Numbered from the stretch's first letter, positions 1 to 7,252 are shown. The stretch: DNA of 10,653 bases from an uncultured Succinatimonas sp. (GCA_937880335.1 CALFLJ010000163.1:1-10653), one strand, 5' to 3'. The notes: a model not told the origin generated them from the sequence alone. Program-made: numbers and translations.

Positions 1-3
1 GCT

Positions 4-23
4 AATTCAAAATCTTTTGAATT
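4..23. repeat. 20-bp palindrome AATTCAAAA-TC-TTTTGAATT
   Basis: Two perfect 9-bp arms flank a 2-bp centre. There is no T-run directly after it and no visible gene around it, because the window edge lies beside it. It could be an operator for a gene outside the window or chance in AT-rich DNA. The rest of positions 1-100 shows nothing else I can name. Confidence 0.35.
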
Positions 24-102
24 TCATTGCTGTATGCTTAATTAACGGCAACAATATTTTTTCTTTAAGAGTTTTTTATAAAATATAAATATATTCGCCT
101 TA

Positions 103-142
103 AAAAATCCACAGAGTTTTTTTTACAACTCAGTGGATTTTT
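103..142 (-). terminator. Rho-independent terminator of rlmJ (probably bidirectional)
   Basis: The arms AAAAATCCAC (103-112) and GTGGATTTTT (133-142) pair perfectly. After one A-A mismatch they continue with GAGTT (114-118) and AACTC (127-131), leaving an 8-nt loop. Read on the minus strand, the hairpin begins 18 nt after the rlmJ stop codon and ends in a T-rich tail. The A/T symmetry means it could also stop transcription coming from the left. Confidence 0.8.
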
Positions 143-160
143 AGAAACATAAATATATTC

Positions 161-1003
161 TTAAGGTTGAGGTACAAGTATTTTAAGTTTGGCCTGTCCG
201 TCTTTATTACACAAAGAACGATAAAGCTCACCTAATACATCAGATATTTCCTTATCGATACCGTAAGGATAATTCAAAATAAGCATACCAGAACCACACA
301 TACCATATACATCATCCTGAGCTTCTACTCTTAACTCAGCCTGTAACATTGGCACATTTAAACGTTTAATCTCAGAAGTTAGATTTTTTGAGTGATCTCT
401 AAGCTTACCTAAAACAGGATACCATATTACAAAGACTCCAGTAGACCAGCGAGATAAACCGGTTTTTACCGCTTTAACCAGGTTTATATAATCATTTTTT
501 TCTTCATATGCAGGATCAATAAAACACATTCCACGACGTGGAGTTGGAGGTAGAATTGCGCCTAAAGCCTCAAGCCCATCACGATGCTGTATATTTATAC
601 GTTCATCCTTATAAAAGTTTTTACGTAGAATTTCATACTCATTAGTATGCAGTTCGATTAGTGTAAGCTTATCTTCATCACGCATAAGATTTGCACTAAA
701 ATAAGGAGAACCTGGATATGAATCCTCCAAAACAGAATTTAACCTATCAATAGTCTCGTAAAACTCAGGAACCTTTAGCTTTAAGTTTGAGTTTTTTATA
801 ATCTTACTTATTCCAGTTTTATACTCTTGATTTTTAGAGGACATTGCAGATTTTAAATTGTAAATACCTGCTCCTGCATGAGTATCTATAATTGAATATG
901 GCTTATTTTTACGATTTAATGCTCTTATCAGTAAGCATTGCACAAGGTGTTTTAAAATATCTGCGTGATTTCCGGCATGAAAGCCGTGACGATAACTGAG
1001 CAT
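161..1003 (-). CDS. rlmJ: 23S rRNA (adenine-2030 N6)-methyltransferase RlmJ
   Basis: RlmJ uses S-adenosylmethionine to methylate N6 of A2030 in 23S rRNA. The protein is 280 aa, the same length as the E. coli enzyme, and aligns from the first residue: the N-terminal MLSYRHGFHAGNHADILKH block is the family hallmark. The SAM-binding loop IIDTHAGAGIY lies at residues 38-48, YPGSP at 96-100, and the C-terminal GSGMLILNYPYG at 237-248. The catalytic motif IV, normally DPPY, reads DPAY at residues 163-166, a substitution worth noting although the Asp and Tyr are kept. The ATG at 1003 is preceded by GAGAG about 8 nt upstream. The gene lies alone between two terminators, so it is probably a single transcription unit. 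Identity is firm from sequence resemblance. Confidence 0.95.
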   Translation of the reverse strand: MLSYRHGFHAGNHADILKHLVQCLLIRALNRKNKPYSIIDTHAGAGIYNLKSAMSSKNQEYKTGISKIIKNSNLKLKVPEFYETIDRLNSVLEDSYPGSPYFSANLMRDEDKLTLIELHTNEYEILRKNFYKDERINIQHRDGLEALGAILPPTPRRGMCFIDPAYEEKNDYINLVKAVKTGLSRWSTGVFVIWYPVLGKLRDHSKNLTSEIKRLNVPMLQAELRVEAQDDVYGMCGSGMLILNYPYGIDKEISDVLGELYRSLCNKDGQAKLKILVPQP

Positions 1004-1045
1004 AAATAGGCTCTCACTAAAAAAAAGAAAATAGAAAAAAATTAG

Positions 1046-1076
1046 AAAGTGAGCTTTTTATTTAAAAGCTCACTTT
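1046..1076 (-). terminator. Rho-independent terminator between aer and rlmJ
   Basis: A perfect 13-bp stem, AAAGTGAGCTTTT (1046-1058) and AAAAGCTCACTTT (1064-1076), encloses a 5-nt loop. On the minus strand it starts 6 nt after the aer stop and is followed by a T-run a few bases later. It separates the chemoreceptor transcript from rlmJ. Confidence 0.8.
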
Positions 1077-1082
1077 TAGGTT

Positions 1083-2628
1083 TTATTTTGAAACAGAAGC
1101 TCTAAATCTTGAAATCATCTCACTTACGTCGGCTGTTTCATTCATAAGAGCTGTCATATGTTCTGCATTCTTACTGGTAATGTCCACACTTTCATCAGAT
1201 AGTGTAATTAAAGATGAAACCTCATTTGCTACAGATTTTACAGTCTCGTTCTGTTCATTGATTGTATTATGCATAGCATCAGAGGCTGATTTAATAAAAC
1301 TAATAGCATCAACAACTTTGTCGATGTTTTCATTATTATTTCCTACCTCTTCTAATCCATGAGTTGCAGCCTCAAGACCTTGCTTTGCCATTTCTTTTGC
1401 AGCTGTAGCTTTATCAATAAATTCCAAAATAAGCTTGTGAATATTGGCTGTGGAATCATGTGTGTTTAAGGATAAAGAACGAACTTCATCTGCAACTACA
1501 GAAAAGCCTCGTCCAGCCTCACCGGCGCGGGCAGCTTCAATTGAAGCATTTAACGCTAAAAGATTAGTCTGTTCAGCAACAGAATTTATAAGCTCTGAGG
1601 CATGAGAGATTTCCTCAACCTTATTTGAAAGCTCGTCTATGGACTGAGCCATGCTGTTAACCATCTTATCTAATGTCTCAATAGCATCTAAGGTATTGCT
1701 AGAAATTTTTTTACTTTTTGATGTTAGCTTTACCATGCCTTCAGCTTGATCTTTTGTCTCTCCCACACTTTCTACCAAAGACTCCATCATCTGACTTATA
1801 GAATCCGTAATTGAACTCATGTTAGACATGACCTTTTTAGTATGCTGAGACTTTTCTAGCATTGATTGATTGCCTGAGCTTGCCTGCTCAACATTTTCCT
1901 CTGCAATAAGCTGTAAACGTTCTGAAGCCTCTTTAACGCGGGTTAGCACTGTATCGATATATTTTTCCTGCCATAGTCTTGAGAAGCGAGACTTTCCTCG
2001 AACATCACTAGAACCTACATAAATGGCTTGGGTTATTTCGTCAAACTGCAGATCATCAACTTCTAGCTCTTGGCTTAAATGCTTTTTATAGGAAGTTGAT
2101 ATATTTAATCCCCATAATCCACTTAAAGTAATTAATGATAAAACAGAAAGAAAACTAGGGGCGTAAAGGGCAAAGGCACCTGCTATTGCTGTAAGAGATC
2201 CTAAGGCTAAATTGACAATATTTCCTGATGGTAATGAGATCTTTTGCTTGTTTTTTAATTTAGCGTAAACCTCTTTAGCTCGAGCTATCTGTTCATCTGT
2301 GGCACGAGTTCTGACAGACTCATAACCTATTATGCGAGAATTGTTAAAAATAGGTATGATTAGTTCTATTTTTAATTATGCCCATAAAAGGCTTACCTGT
2401 AAGCAGATTTGTCCACATGAGCTTAAAAACCTCAGATGGCATATCTGGATGTCTTATAATGTTATGTGGTTTGCCTATTAGCTCCTCACGAGTAAAATCA
2501 CACATCTTAATAAAGGTATCATTTACATCTACAATAATACCTTTTGGATCTGTGACAGAAATTATCTTAGCTTCAGGATCGTCTGGAAATTTAATTTCCT
2601 CGTCAGTAACTGGCTGATTATTACGCAT
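1083..2628 (-). pseudogene. aer: Aer-type PAS / methyl-accepting chemotaxis receptor, frameshifted
   Basis: This is an Aer-like redox/energy-taxis receptor. Such proteins carry an N-terminal FAD-binding PAS domain, a membrane anchor, and a cytoplasmic signalling hairpin that controls CheA. The start is taken as ATG at 2628, which gives MRNNQPVT, typical of Aer-like receptors, with GGAG about 8 nt upstream. A GTG at 2634 is open but too close to that ribosome site. The PAS part has VNDTF, IGKPHNIIRHPDMP and GIIKNRT and stops at 2344-2346. The downstream frame resumes at 2354 with PIFNNSRIIGYESVRTR, then two hydrophobic segments (about 2130-2220), then the MCP domain with INSVAEQTNLLALNASIEAA and RAGEAGRGFSVVADEVR. 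Compared with E. coli Aer, the NGDHYW-type segment between KNR and the Pro is missing: 10 nt remain where about 42 are expected. The loss is therefore about 32 nt and shifts the frame. The two halves are not one polypeptide unless this is a sequence error. Confidence 0.85.
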
Positions 2629-2759
2629 ACCCACACTCCATTACCATAAGGGCTTGCATTACAAAGATACAATCTTTTTTTATTTTACAAAAAATCAAAA
2701 AAATTTGCTCAAGAAAATTATTGTTTTAGCCTTTTATGTTCAAGTCACTTTATAAAAAA

Positions 2760-3575
2760 CTAGGCTTTTAATAGTAAGGTTTTCAAAGACAAATGAGCAA
2801 CTAAAATAAGAACATTAAAAATAACAATACTAGCTCCGGTTGGTGTATTCAATAAATATGAGGTAATAAGCCCCAAAACAAAACACCCCACAGAGACAAA
2901 GGCTGCATATAAAATAGCTTTAAAAAAAGTTTTAAATATACTCATTGAAGTAAGGGCTGGGATCACAATAAGATTTGAAATTAACAGCGCCCCCATCATT
3001 CTCATGCCAAGAACAATTATTACAGCCATCATTAAAGCAAGGATTAAATTCAATCTTTTAACATTAACTCCAGCTACTTTTGCAAAATTTTCATCAAAAG
3101 TTAAAGCAAATATCTTCTGATATAAAAGCATATATAAAAAGATAATCAAAAGACATAAAACGATAGTTAAGATTTTATCCTGCCTACTTATTCCTAAAAT
3201 GCTACCGAATAAAAAATTATTAACATCAGTGTTCATGCCTTGGGATAAAGAAAGTATCATGACACCAAAAGCTAATGCAGTAGTTGATATTAAGGCAATA
3301 GATGCATCTGACGGAATATATCTTGTTTTAAGATTTAAAAGAATAAAGGCAGAAAGCATAACTATAGGTAATGAGACTACCATAGGTGCCTGATTTAAAA
3401 CAGCTGATAGCGCCAGTGATGCAAATCCTACATGCGAGAGACCATCCCCTATCATGGAAAAACGTCTTAAAACTAAAGGAACTCCTATTAGAGCTGCACA
3501 TAAGGAAATAAGAACACCACAAATAAAGGCCCTTTGCATAAAGCCATAGGAGAACATATCTATAAGCAAGGTCAT
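2760..3575 (-). CDS. znuB: Zinc ABC transporter permease ZnuB
   Basis: Inner-membrane permease of the zinc (possibly manganese) ABC importer, ABC-3 family. It is a 271-aa, highly hydrophobic protein with multiple membrane segments. Family features include LRRFSMIGDGLSHVGFASLA near the N-terminus, GVNVKRLN before a late helix, MGALLISNLIVIPA in the core, and NTPTGASIVIFNVLIL near the end. I chose ATG at 3575, not the upstream ATG at 3587: it overlaps the znuC stop as ATGA (3572-3575) and has GGGGA about 6 nt upstream, which fits translational coupling. GDGLSHVGF and the general texture resemble Clostridia-type ZnuB/AdcB more than E. coli ZnuB. This is the last gene of the fur-znuA-znuC-znuB operon. 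No clear hairpin terminator was found after it. Metal specificity is inferred from operon context. Confidence 0.9.
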   Translation of the reverse strand: MTLLIDMFSYGFMQRAFICGVLISLCAALIGVPLVLRRFSMIGDGLSHVGFASLALSAVLNQAPMVVSLPIVMLSAFILLNLKTRYIPSDASIALISTTALAFGVMILSLSQGMNTDVNNFLFGSILGISRQDKILTIVLCLLIIFLYMLLYQKIFALTFDENFAKVAGVNVKRLNLILALMMAVIIVLGMRMMGALLISNLIVIPALTSMSIFKTFFKAILYAAFVSVGCFVLGLITSYLLNTPTGASIVIFNVLILVAHLSLKTLLLKA

Positions 3576-4258
3576 ACATTTCCCCATAAGCTTTTATAAA
3601 AAGGAGATGCTTTATATTCATGAAAACTACCGAAAAAATTCTGCCCTTTATCTAGGTACAAAACTTTATTGCAATTTTTCAGAGAATTAAGATCGTGTGT
3701 CACCATAATGATTGTCAGTTTCAGATCCTGGTTTATTTTTTTTATAAGCTTATTTAGATGTTCTGAGGCTTTAAAATCAAGTCCTGCATTAGGCTCATCT
3801 AAAATAACCAAATCATCAGCTGCACATAAAGAACGAGCTAATAAAACAGTCCTCTGTTGCCCACCTGAAAGCTCTCGATAGCACTTGTGCATCAAAGGCT
3901 CTAAAGCAAGATAAGAAATGATTTTAAGGCATTTTTCCTTATCCTTACGGGAATAGAAAAATCTATGTTTTAGTTTTGAAATTAAACCAGACTGTACTAC
4001 CTCAAAAACTGAAGCTGGAAAATTTTCATAATTTAAATTATGTTGAGCCAAATACCCACAACGAAGATTATTTTCTTTTATAATCTCACCCTTAAAAGGT
4101 TTTAACTGAGAGGTTAAAACCTTTACTAATGAAGATTTACCCGCACCATTAGAACCTACAATTCCAACAAAATCTCCCCTCTCTATTGAGAAGCTTAGGT
4201 TACTTAAAATAGCTTTATGCTCATAACCAAAAGAAAGACCATTTACCTTAATTAACAT
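3572..4258 (-). CDS. znuC: Zinc ABC transporter ATP-binding protein ZnuC
   Basis: ATPase that powers zinc import with ZnuB. The 228-aa protein has all ABC motifs: Walker A GSNGAGKS (35-42), Q-loop Gln72 in YLAQHN, signature LSGGQQR (130-136), Walker B LVILDEP (150-156), D-loop AGLD, and H-loop His188 in VTHDL. It appears catalytically complete. ATG 4258 has only a weak upstream AGG about 10 nt away. With its original frame restored, znuA would end at 4248, overlapping this start by 11 nt, so znuC was probably translated by coupling. As the sequence stands, znuA translation ends early, which should weaken znuC expression (inference). Confidence 0.93.
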   Translation of the reverse strand: MLIKVNGLSFGYEHKAILSNLSFSIERGDFVGIVGSNGAGKSSLVKVLTSQLKPFKGEIIKENNLRCGYLAQHNLNYENFPASVFEVVQSGLISKLKHRFFYSRKDKEKCLKIISYLALEPLMHKCYRELSGGQQRTVLLARSLCAADDLVILDEPNAGLDFKASEHLNKLIKKINQDLKLTIIMVTHDLNSLKNCNKVLYLDKGQNFFGSFHEYKASPFYKSLWGNV

Positions 4259-5162
4259 CGTATAAAGCCTGTTTTAAAGCCTCAAGGTTCTTGCGCATAA
4301 TAAAAGACATATTCACACCACGGGTGTCATTAGCAGAGAAATATTATGACATGAGTTTAAATGCAGAACCTTTGTATTTGTTTCCTCTGCAACTACCGAT
4401 GACAATTTCTCATTGGAAAACTCAATGGAAAATACTGCTGGAATTTTTTTCTTCTTTACCGTATCAATAAGTTTTGCAACAGTTGTAGCAGATGCCTCTG
4501 TATTTTCAGAACATCCTGAAAAAGCCGCATAAAAATCCAGATTATAATCATGAGCAAAATATAAAAAAGGAAATCTATCTGCAAAAACAATGGTTTTGCG
4601 AGGTGCATTTTCTATAAGATTCTTTGTGTCTTTGTCTAACGTAGAAAAAAAAAAAAAAAAATTTTTTTTCAAAAATTTCTTTATTCTCAGGCGAGATTTC
4701 TGATAACTTCTTTGCTATTGCCTTTAAAATCAATATATCGTTGCGATATGAAGTCCACACATGCTCGTCAAACTCTCCATGATGATGACCTTTGTGAGAT
4801 GACTCAAATGTTCTTTCAGAATGATCAACCTCAAGAGGATTTACTGCCTTAAGCATAGATAAAATCTCAGGCTTATCATCTAATGAGTCCAAAATCCTAT
4901 CTAAAAAGACATCATTCTCCCCGCCAGTATAGACAAAGAGATCTGCTTTTGAAATTAAACTTACATCCTTAGGTGTAGGCTCAAACATGTGGGCATCTGT
5001 ACCTGGCTTTAGTAATAGGAGAACATCTCCACAATCTCCTACAACAGCTCTTGATAAATCATAGGCAGGGTAGTTGCTGGCGACAATTTTTAAATTAGCA
5101 CAGAACACATTAAAACTTACAATTGATAATGCAAGAATAAAAATATATGAAAGCTTTCGCAT
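4248..5162 (-). pseudogene. znuA: Zinc-binding periplasmic protein ZnuA, disrupted twice
   Basis: Solute-binding protein that captures zinc for ZnuBC (cluster A-I, AdcA/ZnuA type). The N-terminal piece starts at ATG 5162 (AAGGA upstream). It has a signal peptide ending near VFCA (about residue 22), the metal-ligand region GTDAHMFEPTP (His58), a His-rich loop HKGHHHGEFDEHVW (His123-134), and runs to about residue 166. An A8/T17 block (4645-4669) then breaks the frame. The C-terminal piece resumes with STLDKDTKNLIENA, RKTIVFADRFPFLYFAHDY and FYAAFSGCSENTEASA, as in Clostridia-type ZnuA. After LNSCHNIS a second shift (near 4332) gives an early stop at 4313. Another frame continues ANDTRGVNMSFIMRKNLEA to a stop at 4248. 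Removing one T from the tract would join the first two pieces. Both shifts must be corrected for a full-length protein. Real decay and sequence error are both possible. Confidence 0.88.
4645..4669. repeat. A17/T8 homopolymer block inside znuA
   Basis: On the plus strand, 17 A residues (4645-4661) are followed directly by 8 T residues (4662-4669). In the coding direction it reads A8 then T17, giving two Lys codons and a Phe run. It replaces the helix that normally joins the two ZnuA lobes, and the coding distance is about three codons shorter than usual. A tract this long is prone to slippage. Confidence 0.95.
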
Positions 5163-5170
5163 AAAAATCC

Positions 5171-5602
5171 TTAACTATTTAATTTACGCTTACAATCCCC
5201 ACACAAACCAAAAAGTACTGTTTTATGAGGAGTAAGATGAAAGTCATGATGGTCTTTAATGTGATCTTTTAATTGTGATAATAAAATGCAGTGAAGTGTA
5301 ATAAAACGTCCGCAATTTTCACATTTGAGGTAATAAACGTCAGGTTTAGCTCGGTCTTCTTTTTTTTCTGCATTTTGAGGCATATAAACATAGGTTGAAC
5401 TGTTAGGACCGCCTGCACCAGGATTTTTTACGCACACTCCCTCGTCAACCATAGTATCAAGTAATCTATAAATAGTAGCTACACTAATAGATACTTCAGC
5501 CTCAAGCATTTTTTTATAAAGGTTAGTTGCGCTAATCCCGTCTTTACCAGCTTTCTCTAAAAAAGAGAGCAATTTATTTTGTCTTATGATCTTAGAGGAC
5601 AT
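5171..5602 (-). CDS. zur: Fur-family zinc-responsive regulator (probable Zur)
   Basis: Metal-dependent DNA-binding repressor. The 143-aa protein matches Fur/Zur length and order. The N-terminal winged helix has the recognition region SISVATIYRLLDTMVDEG at about 38-55. The C-terminal dimer/metal domain has the structural zinc Cys pairs CENC (94-97) and CGDC (134-137) and the His cluster HHDFH (118-122). Its stop lies 8 nt before the znuA start, so it leads the zinc operon; a Fur paralogue heading a znu operon is most likely Zur. The insert KNPGAGGPNSSTYVYMPQ (59-76) between the DNA-binding and dimer domains is longer than in E. coli Fur. The ATG at 5602 lacks a strong ribosome site. A promoter and a palindrome lie just upstream, so autoregulation is likely (inference). 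Perception of iron or another metal cannot be excluded from sequence. Confidence 0.85.
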   Translation of the reverse strand: MSSKIIRQNKLLSFLEKAGKDGISATNLYKKMLEAEVSISVATIYRLLDTMVDEGVCVKNPGAGGPNSSTYVYMPQNAEKKEDRAKPDVYYLKCENCGRFITLHCILLSQLKDHIKDHHDFHLTPHKTVLFGLCGDCKRKLNS

Positions 5603-5614
5603 ATTATTTTTGAT

Positions 5615-5638
5615 AAGCTTCTCAAATTTAAGATGCTT
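5615..5638 (-). promoter_or_regulatory. Candidate Zur/Fur operator, 24-bp palindrome
   Basis: On the minus strand the half-sites AAGCATCTTAAA and TTTGAGAAGCTT meet without a gap and match as inverted repeats at 10 of 12 positions. The site sits between the predicted -10 box and the fur start, where repressor binding would block initiation. Fur-family boxes are palindromes of about this size. It also contains one copy of a direct repeat, TGAGAAGC, with the second copy beginning 18 bp away (5617-5624 and 5635-5642 on plus). Confidence 0.5.
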
Positions 5639-5641
5639 CTC

Positions 5642-5669
5642 ATTTTATAAAAATTTTTTAATATGTCAA
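5642..5669 (-). promoter_or_regulatory. Sigma-70 promoter of the fur-znuACB operon
   Basis: On the minus strand a perfect -35 box TTGACA (5669-5664) is followed after 16 bp by TAAAAT (5647-5642), which matches 5 of 6 bases of TATAAT. The expected start of transcription is near 5635, about 33 nt before the fur ATG and within the palindromic operator candidate. Confidence 0.65.
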
Positions 5670-5703
5670 GTATTTGAAATCTTAAGGAATTAAACTTTGA
5701 TTT

Positions 5704-5730
5704 TATAGTCTATAATTTTTTAAGACTATA
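5704..5730. repeat. Inverted repeat TATAGTCT / AGACTATA
   Basis: The perfect 8-bp arms at 5704-5711 and 5723-5730 enclose an 11-bp A/T-rich loop. It lies between the zur promoter and the gene-poor region. A second small hairpin, CTGAC-TTTTAC-GTCAG, follows at about 5740-5755. These may be terminators for transcripts entering from the right or edges of decayed mobile DNA; neither is established. Confidence 0.4.
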
Positions 5731-5784
5731 CGTAGATACTGACTTTTACGTCAGGTAGGTAAAATAGCATTTTTTTGCCCAAAA

Positions 5785-5820
5785 ACATACGTAGCACATA
5801 ATACATAAGCGTACGTATGT
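5785..5820. repeat. Inverted repeat ACATACGTA / TACGTATGT
   Basis: Perfect 9-bp arms at 5785-5793 and 5812-5820 are separated by 18 bp. No T-run follows on the plus strand, so it is not an obvious terminator. The right arm overlaps the first ATG of a 44-codon open frame (5817-5951). It could be an operator or a subterminal hairpin of a lost insertion element. Confidence 0.45.
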
Positions 5821-6385
5821 ATAAAGGATTTAAAAAGATTGGTGATAGCATGGACTTTCGCACGATAAAAACTCCCGGTTTAGCCCCGCCCAAAGATAAG
5901 ATTGTTAAAGATGGCTTACTCATACGTGTCGTTGAGCGCAATTACTATTAAAGTAAGGAAAAGTAACGCAGTTTGTAAAACGCTAAAATTTGCTATCTTA
6001 TTGACGGGATCTAATACGACACCTAGAGCTACAAGAAGTATTTTAAACGCTCCTGTGTGCGTAGATTCTCCAAATGACGGATAAGTCTTAAGCTGCCACC
6101 CCCGCAATACCTTAGGTTTTAGATGCTAAAGTTGCAGCATAGTTTCCTCAATATTACGCAATTGCCCAGAGGGCTTTTAGATGATTTGATTAGCACTAGG
6201 GTAAGGATCTAGCTAATGCTATTTACTCTTATCATTTCATTGTCTTAACACGTCTATCAATGCAACCTATTTATATAATTCCAGGTCGCAAGACAAGCTC
6301 CCGCCCCTACAAACAACGCCTTAGAGGGAAGGAAGTCACTAAACTGTTTCGTTCGCTCTGCAATGAATTACCACAAAATATATAA
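5817..6385 (+). other. Gene-poor, apparently decayed accessory stretch with short open frames
   Basis: This part of the roughly 940-bp gap between zur and the oxidoreductase has GC-richer patches than its surroundings. It contains plus-strand fragments with protein-like texture but no long frame. MYKGFKKIGDSMDFRTIKTP and its continuation occupy 5817-5951 (44 aa). A 28-aa piece starting MLKLQHSFLNITQLPRG begins at 6123. A frame containing YSYHFIVLTRLSMQPIYIIP and ending LFRSLCNELPQNI runs to 6385. In another frame, ATPAIP, VLDAKVAA and FPQYYAIAQRAF are separated by stops. I recognise none of them. Minus-strand frames of 63 and 71 codons also exist here and I cannot favour either strand. A short hairpin GCCC-AGA-GGGC-TTTT at 6164-6178 could be a weak terminator. 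My reading is the remains of one or more lost genes, possibly mobile. The rest of 5740-6540 shows nothing else I can name. Confidence 0.35.
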
Positions 6386-6441
6386 AGTGTAAAATTAACG
6401 ATAAAAAGCCTTAAAACCCCCATATATAAATTTTTTAAATC

Positions 6442-6491
6442 TACCTAGCAAATTTACCTACAATCTTGAGGATATAGTAAATTGCTAGGTA
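6442..6491 (-). terminator. Imperfect inverted repeat, possible terminator of the NAD(P)-binding gene
   Basis: The arms TACCTAGCAAATTTA (6442-6456) and TAAATTGCTAGGTA (6478-6491) pair over 14 bp with one bulged A. It lies 53 nt after the stop of the oxidoreductase gene on the minus strand, but only a poor T-run follows. A perfect 16-bp palindrome AAAATAAGCTTATTTT (6502-6517) lies closer to the gene and is followed on the minus strand by GATTTTTT; it may be the actual terminator. An old mobile-element end is another possibility. Confidence 0.4.
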
Positions 6492-6544
6492 ATAAAAAAT
6501 CAAAATAAGCTTATTTTAAATAAAACTTGCTTTATCGTATTTAG

Positions 6545-7174
6545 TTATGCTTCAACAACGCAAATACGTTTTTTGATATGATTGCCATTTAAAATTTCAT
6601 CAACTAAAGCTACAGCATAGGTTGCATAACTTATAGTACTTTGACCTTTTAAATTGAATGTTAACTCCTCTCCACCTAAAACATATTTTAAACTTTTCTC
6701 ACCTTGAGGCTTAAAATCCAACGCAGGGCTTATATATGTCCACTTTACATCATTTCTTTGACGAAGTTCATCCAAAGCCTTTGACATGTTGGAAGCTAAA
6801 GGTTTGATCATATCTGTGAATTCTGCCCCATTCATTACTTGAACATCATGCTCTTTATTGACATATAAACTTCTATCTCCACCTACAACAATAAGTATTG
6901 TCTCGCTTCCACTTAGTAGATCACATAAATGCTTTAAGGAAGTACTGTGCTGTATCAGTTTATCCTCAGCCCATACTCCAAAGGCATCAATTACAGCATC
7001 AAAACCTGATAAATCTGAAGCTGTAAGATCAAATAGATCTTTGTTTATTACACTTTTAGCTTCAGATTTATTTTCTCCACGTACAACTGCGGTAACACAG
7101 ATATTTCTATCTAAAGCTTCCTTTACAATGAGCTTACCAGCATTACCATTAGCACAAACAACAGCTATCTTCAC
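6545..7174 (-). CDS. NAD(P)-binding oxidoreductase, NmrA/atypical SDR type
   Basis: A cytoplasmic 209-aa Rossmann-fold protein. The N-terminal beta strand and nucleotide loop MKIAVVCANGNAGKLIVKEA correspond to the GxxGxxG motif of the NmrA-like/atypical SDR family, here with the first Gly replaced by Ala (A-N-G-N-A-G). VDAFGVW-like (FDAVIDAFGVW, about residues 58-68) and ILIVVGGDRSLY (93-104) follow. KWTYISPALDF (144-154) is the typical late strand of flavin-reductase-like or quinone-reductase-like members. Length is near 210 aa, normal for this group. The start is GTG at 7174, with AAAGGA 7 nt upstream. It is divergent from an HxlR-family regulator gene, a pairing common for redox- or electrophile-responsive oxidoreductases, so a role in detoxification or quinone/flavin reduction is plausible (inference). 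The substrate is unknown. Confidence 0.8.
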   Translation of the reverse strand: MKIAVVCANGNAGKLIVKEALDRNICVTAVVRGENKSEAKSVINKDLFDLTASDLSGFDAVIDAFGVWAEDKLIQHSTSLKHLCDLLSGSETILIVVGGDRSLYVNKEHDVQVMNGAEFTDMIKPLASNMSKALDELRQRNDVKWTYISPALDFKPQGEKSLKYVLGGEELTFNLKGQSTISYATYAVALVDEILNGNHIKKRICVVEA

Positions 7175-7252
7175 AATACATTCCTTTTACTTTTTTGAGT
7201 TGTGTTTAAAATCTTGGTTTATAAGATAGGTGTAGTGCTAATTCGTAAAGCG

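Noticed and set aside
1180..1362. 60-codon plus-strand open frame
   Set aside because: Lies antisense inside the well-supported MCP domain of aer; a shadow frame.
2695..2770. TAGCCTTTTA / TAGGCTTTTA as a terminator stem after znuB
   Set aside because: The two copies are near-direct, not inverted, so they cannot form a hairpin.
3328..3621. 97-codon minus-strand frame overlapping znuB
   Set aside because: Alternative frame of znuB/znuC, with no family features; znuB explains the sequence.
5726..6107. Two minus-strand frames (71 and 63 codons) in the gap after zur
   Set aside because: No ribosome sites, no recognised motifs, and competing plus-strand fragments over the same bases; not called as genes.
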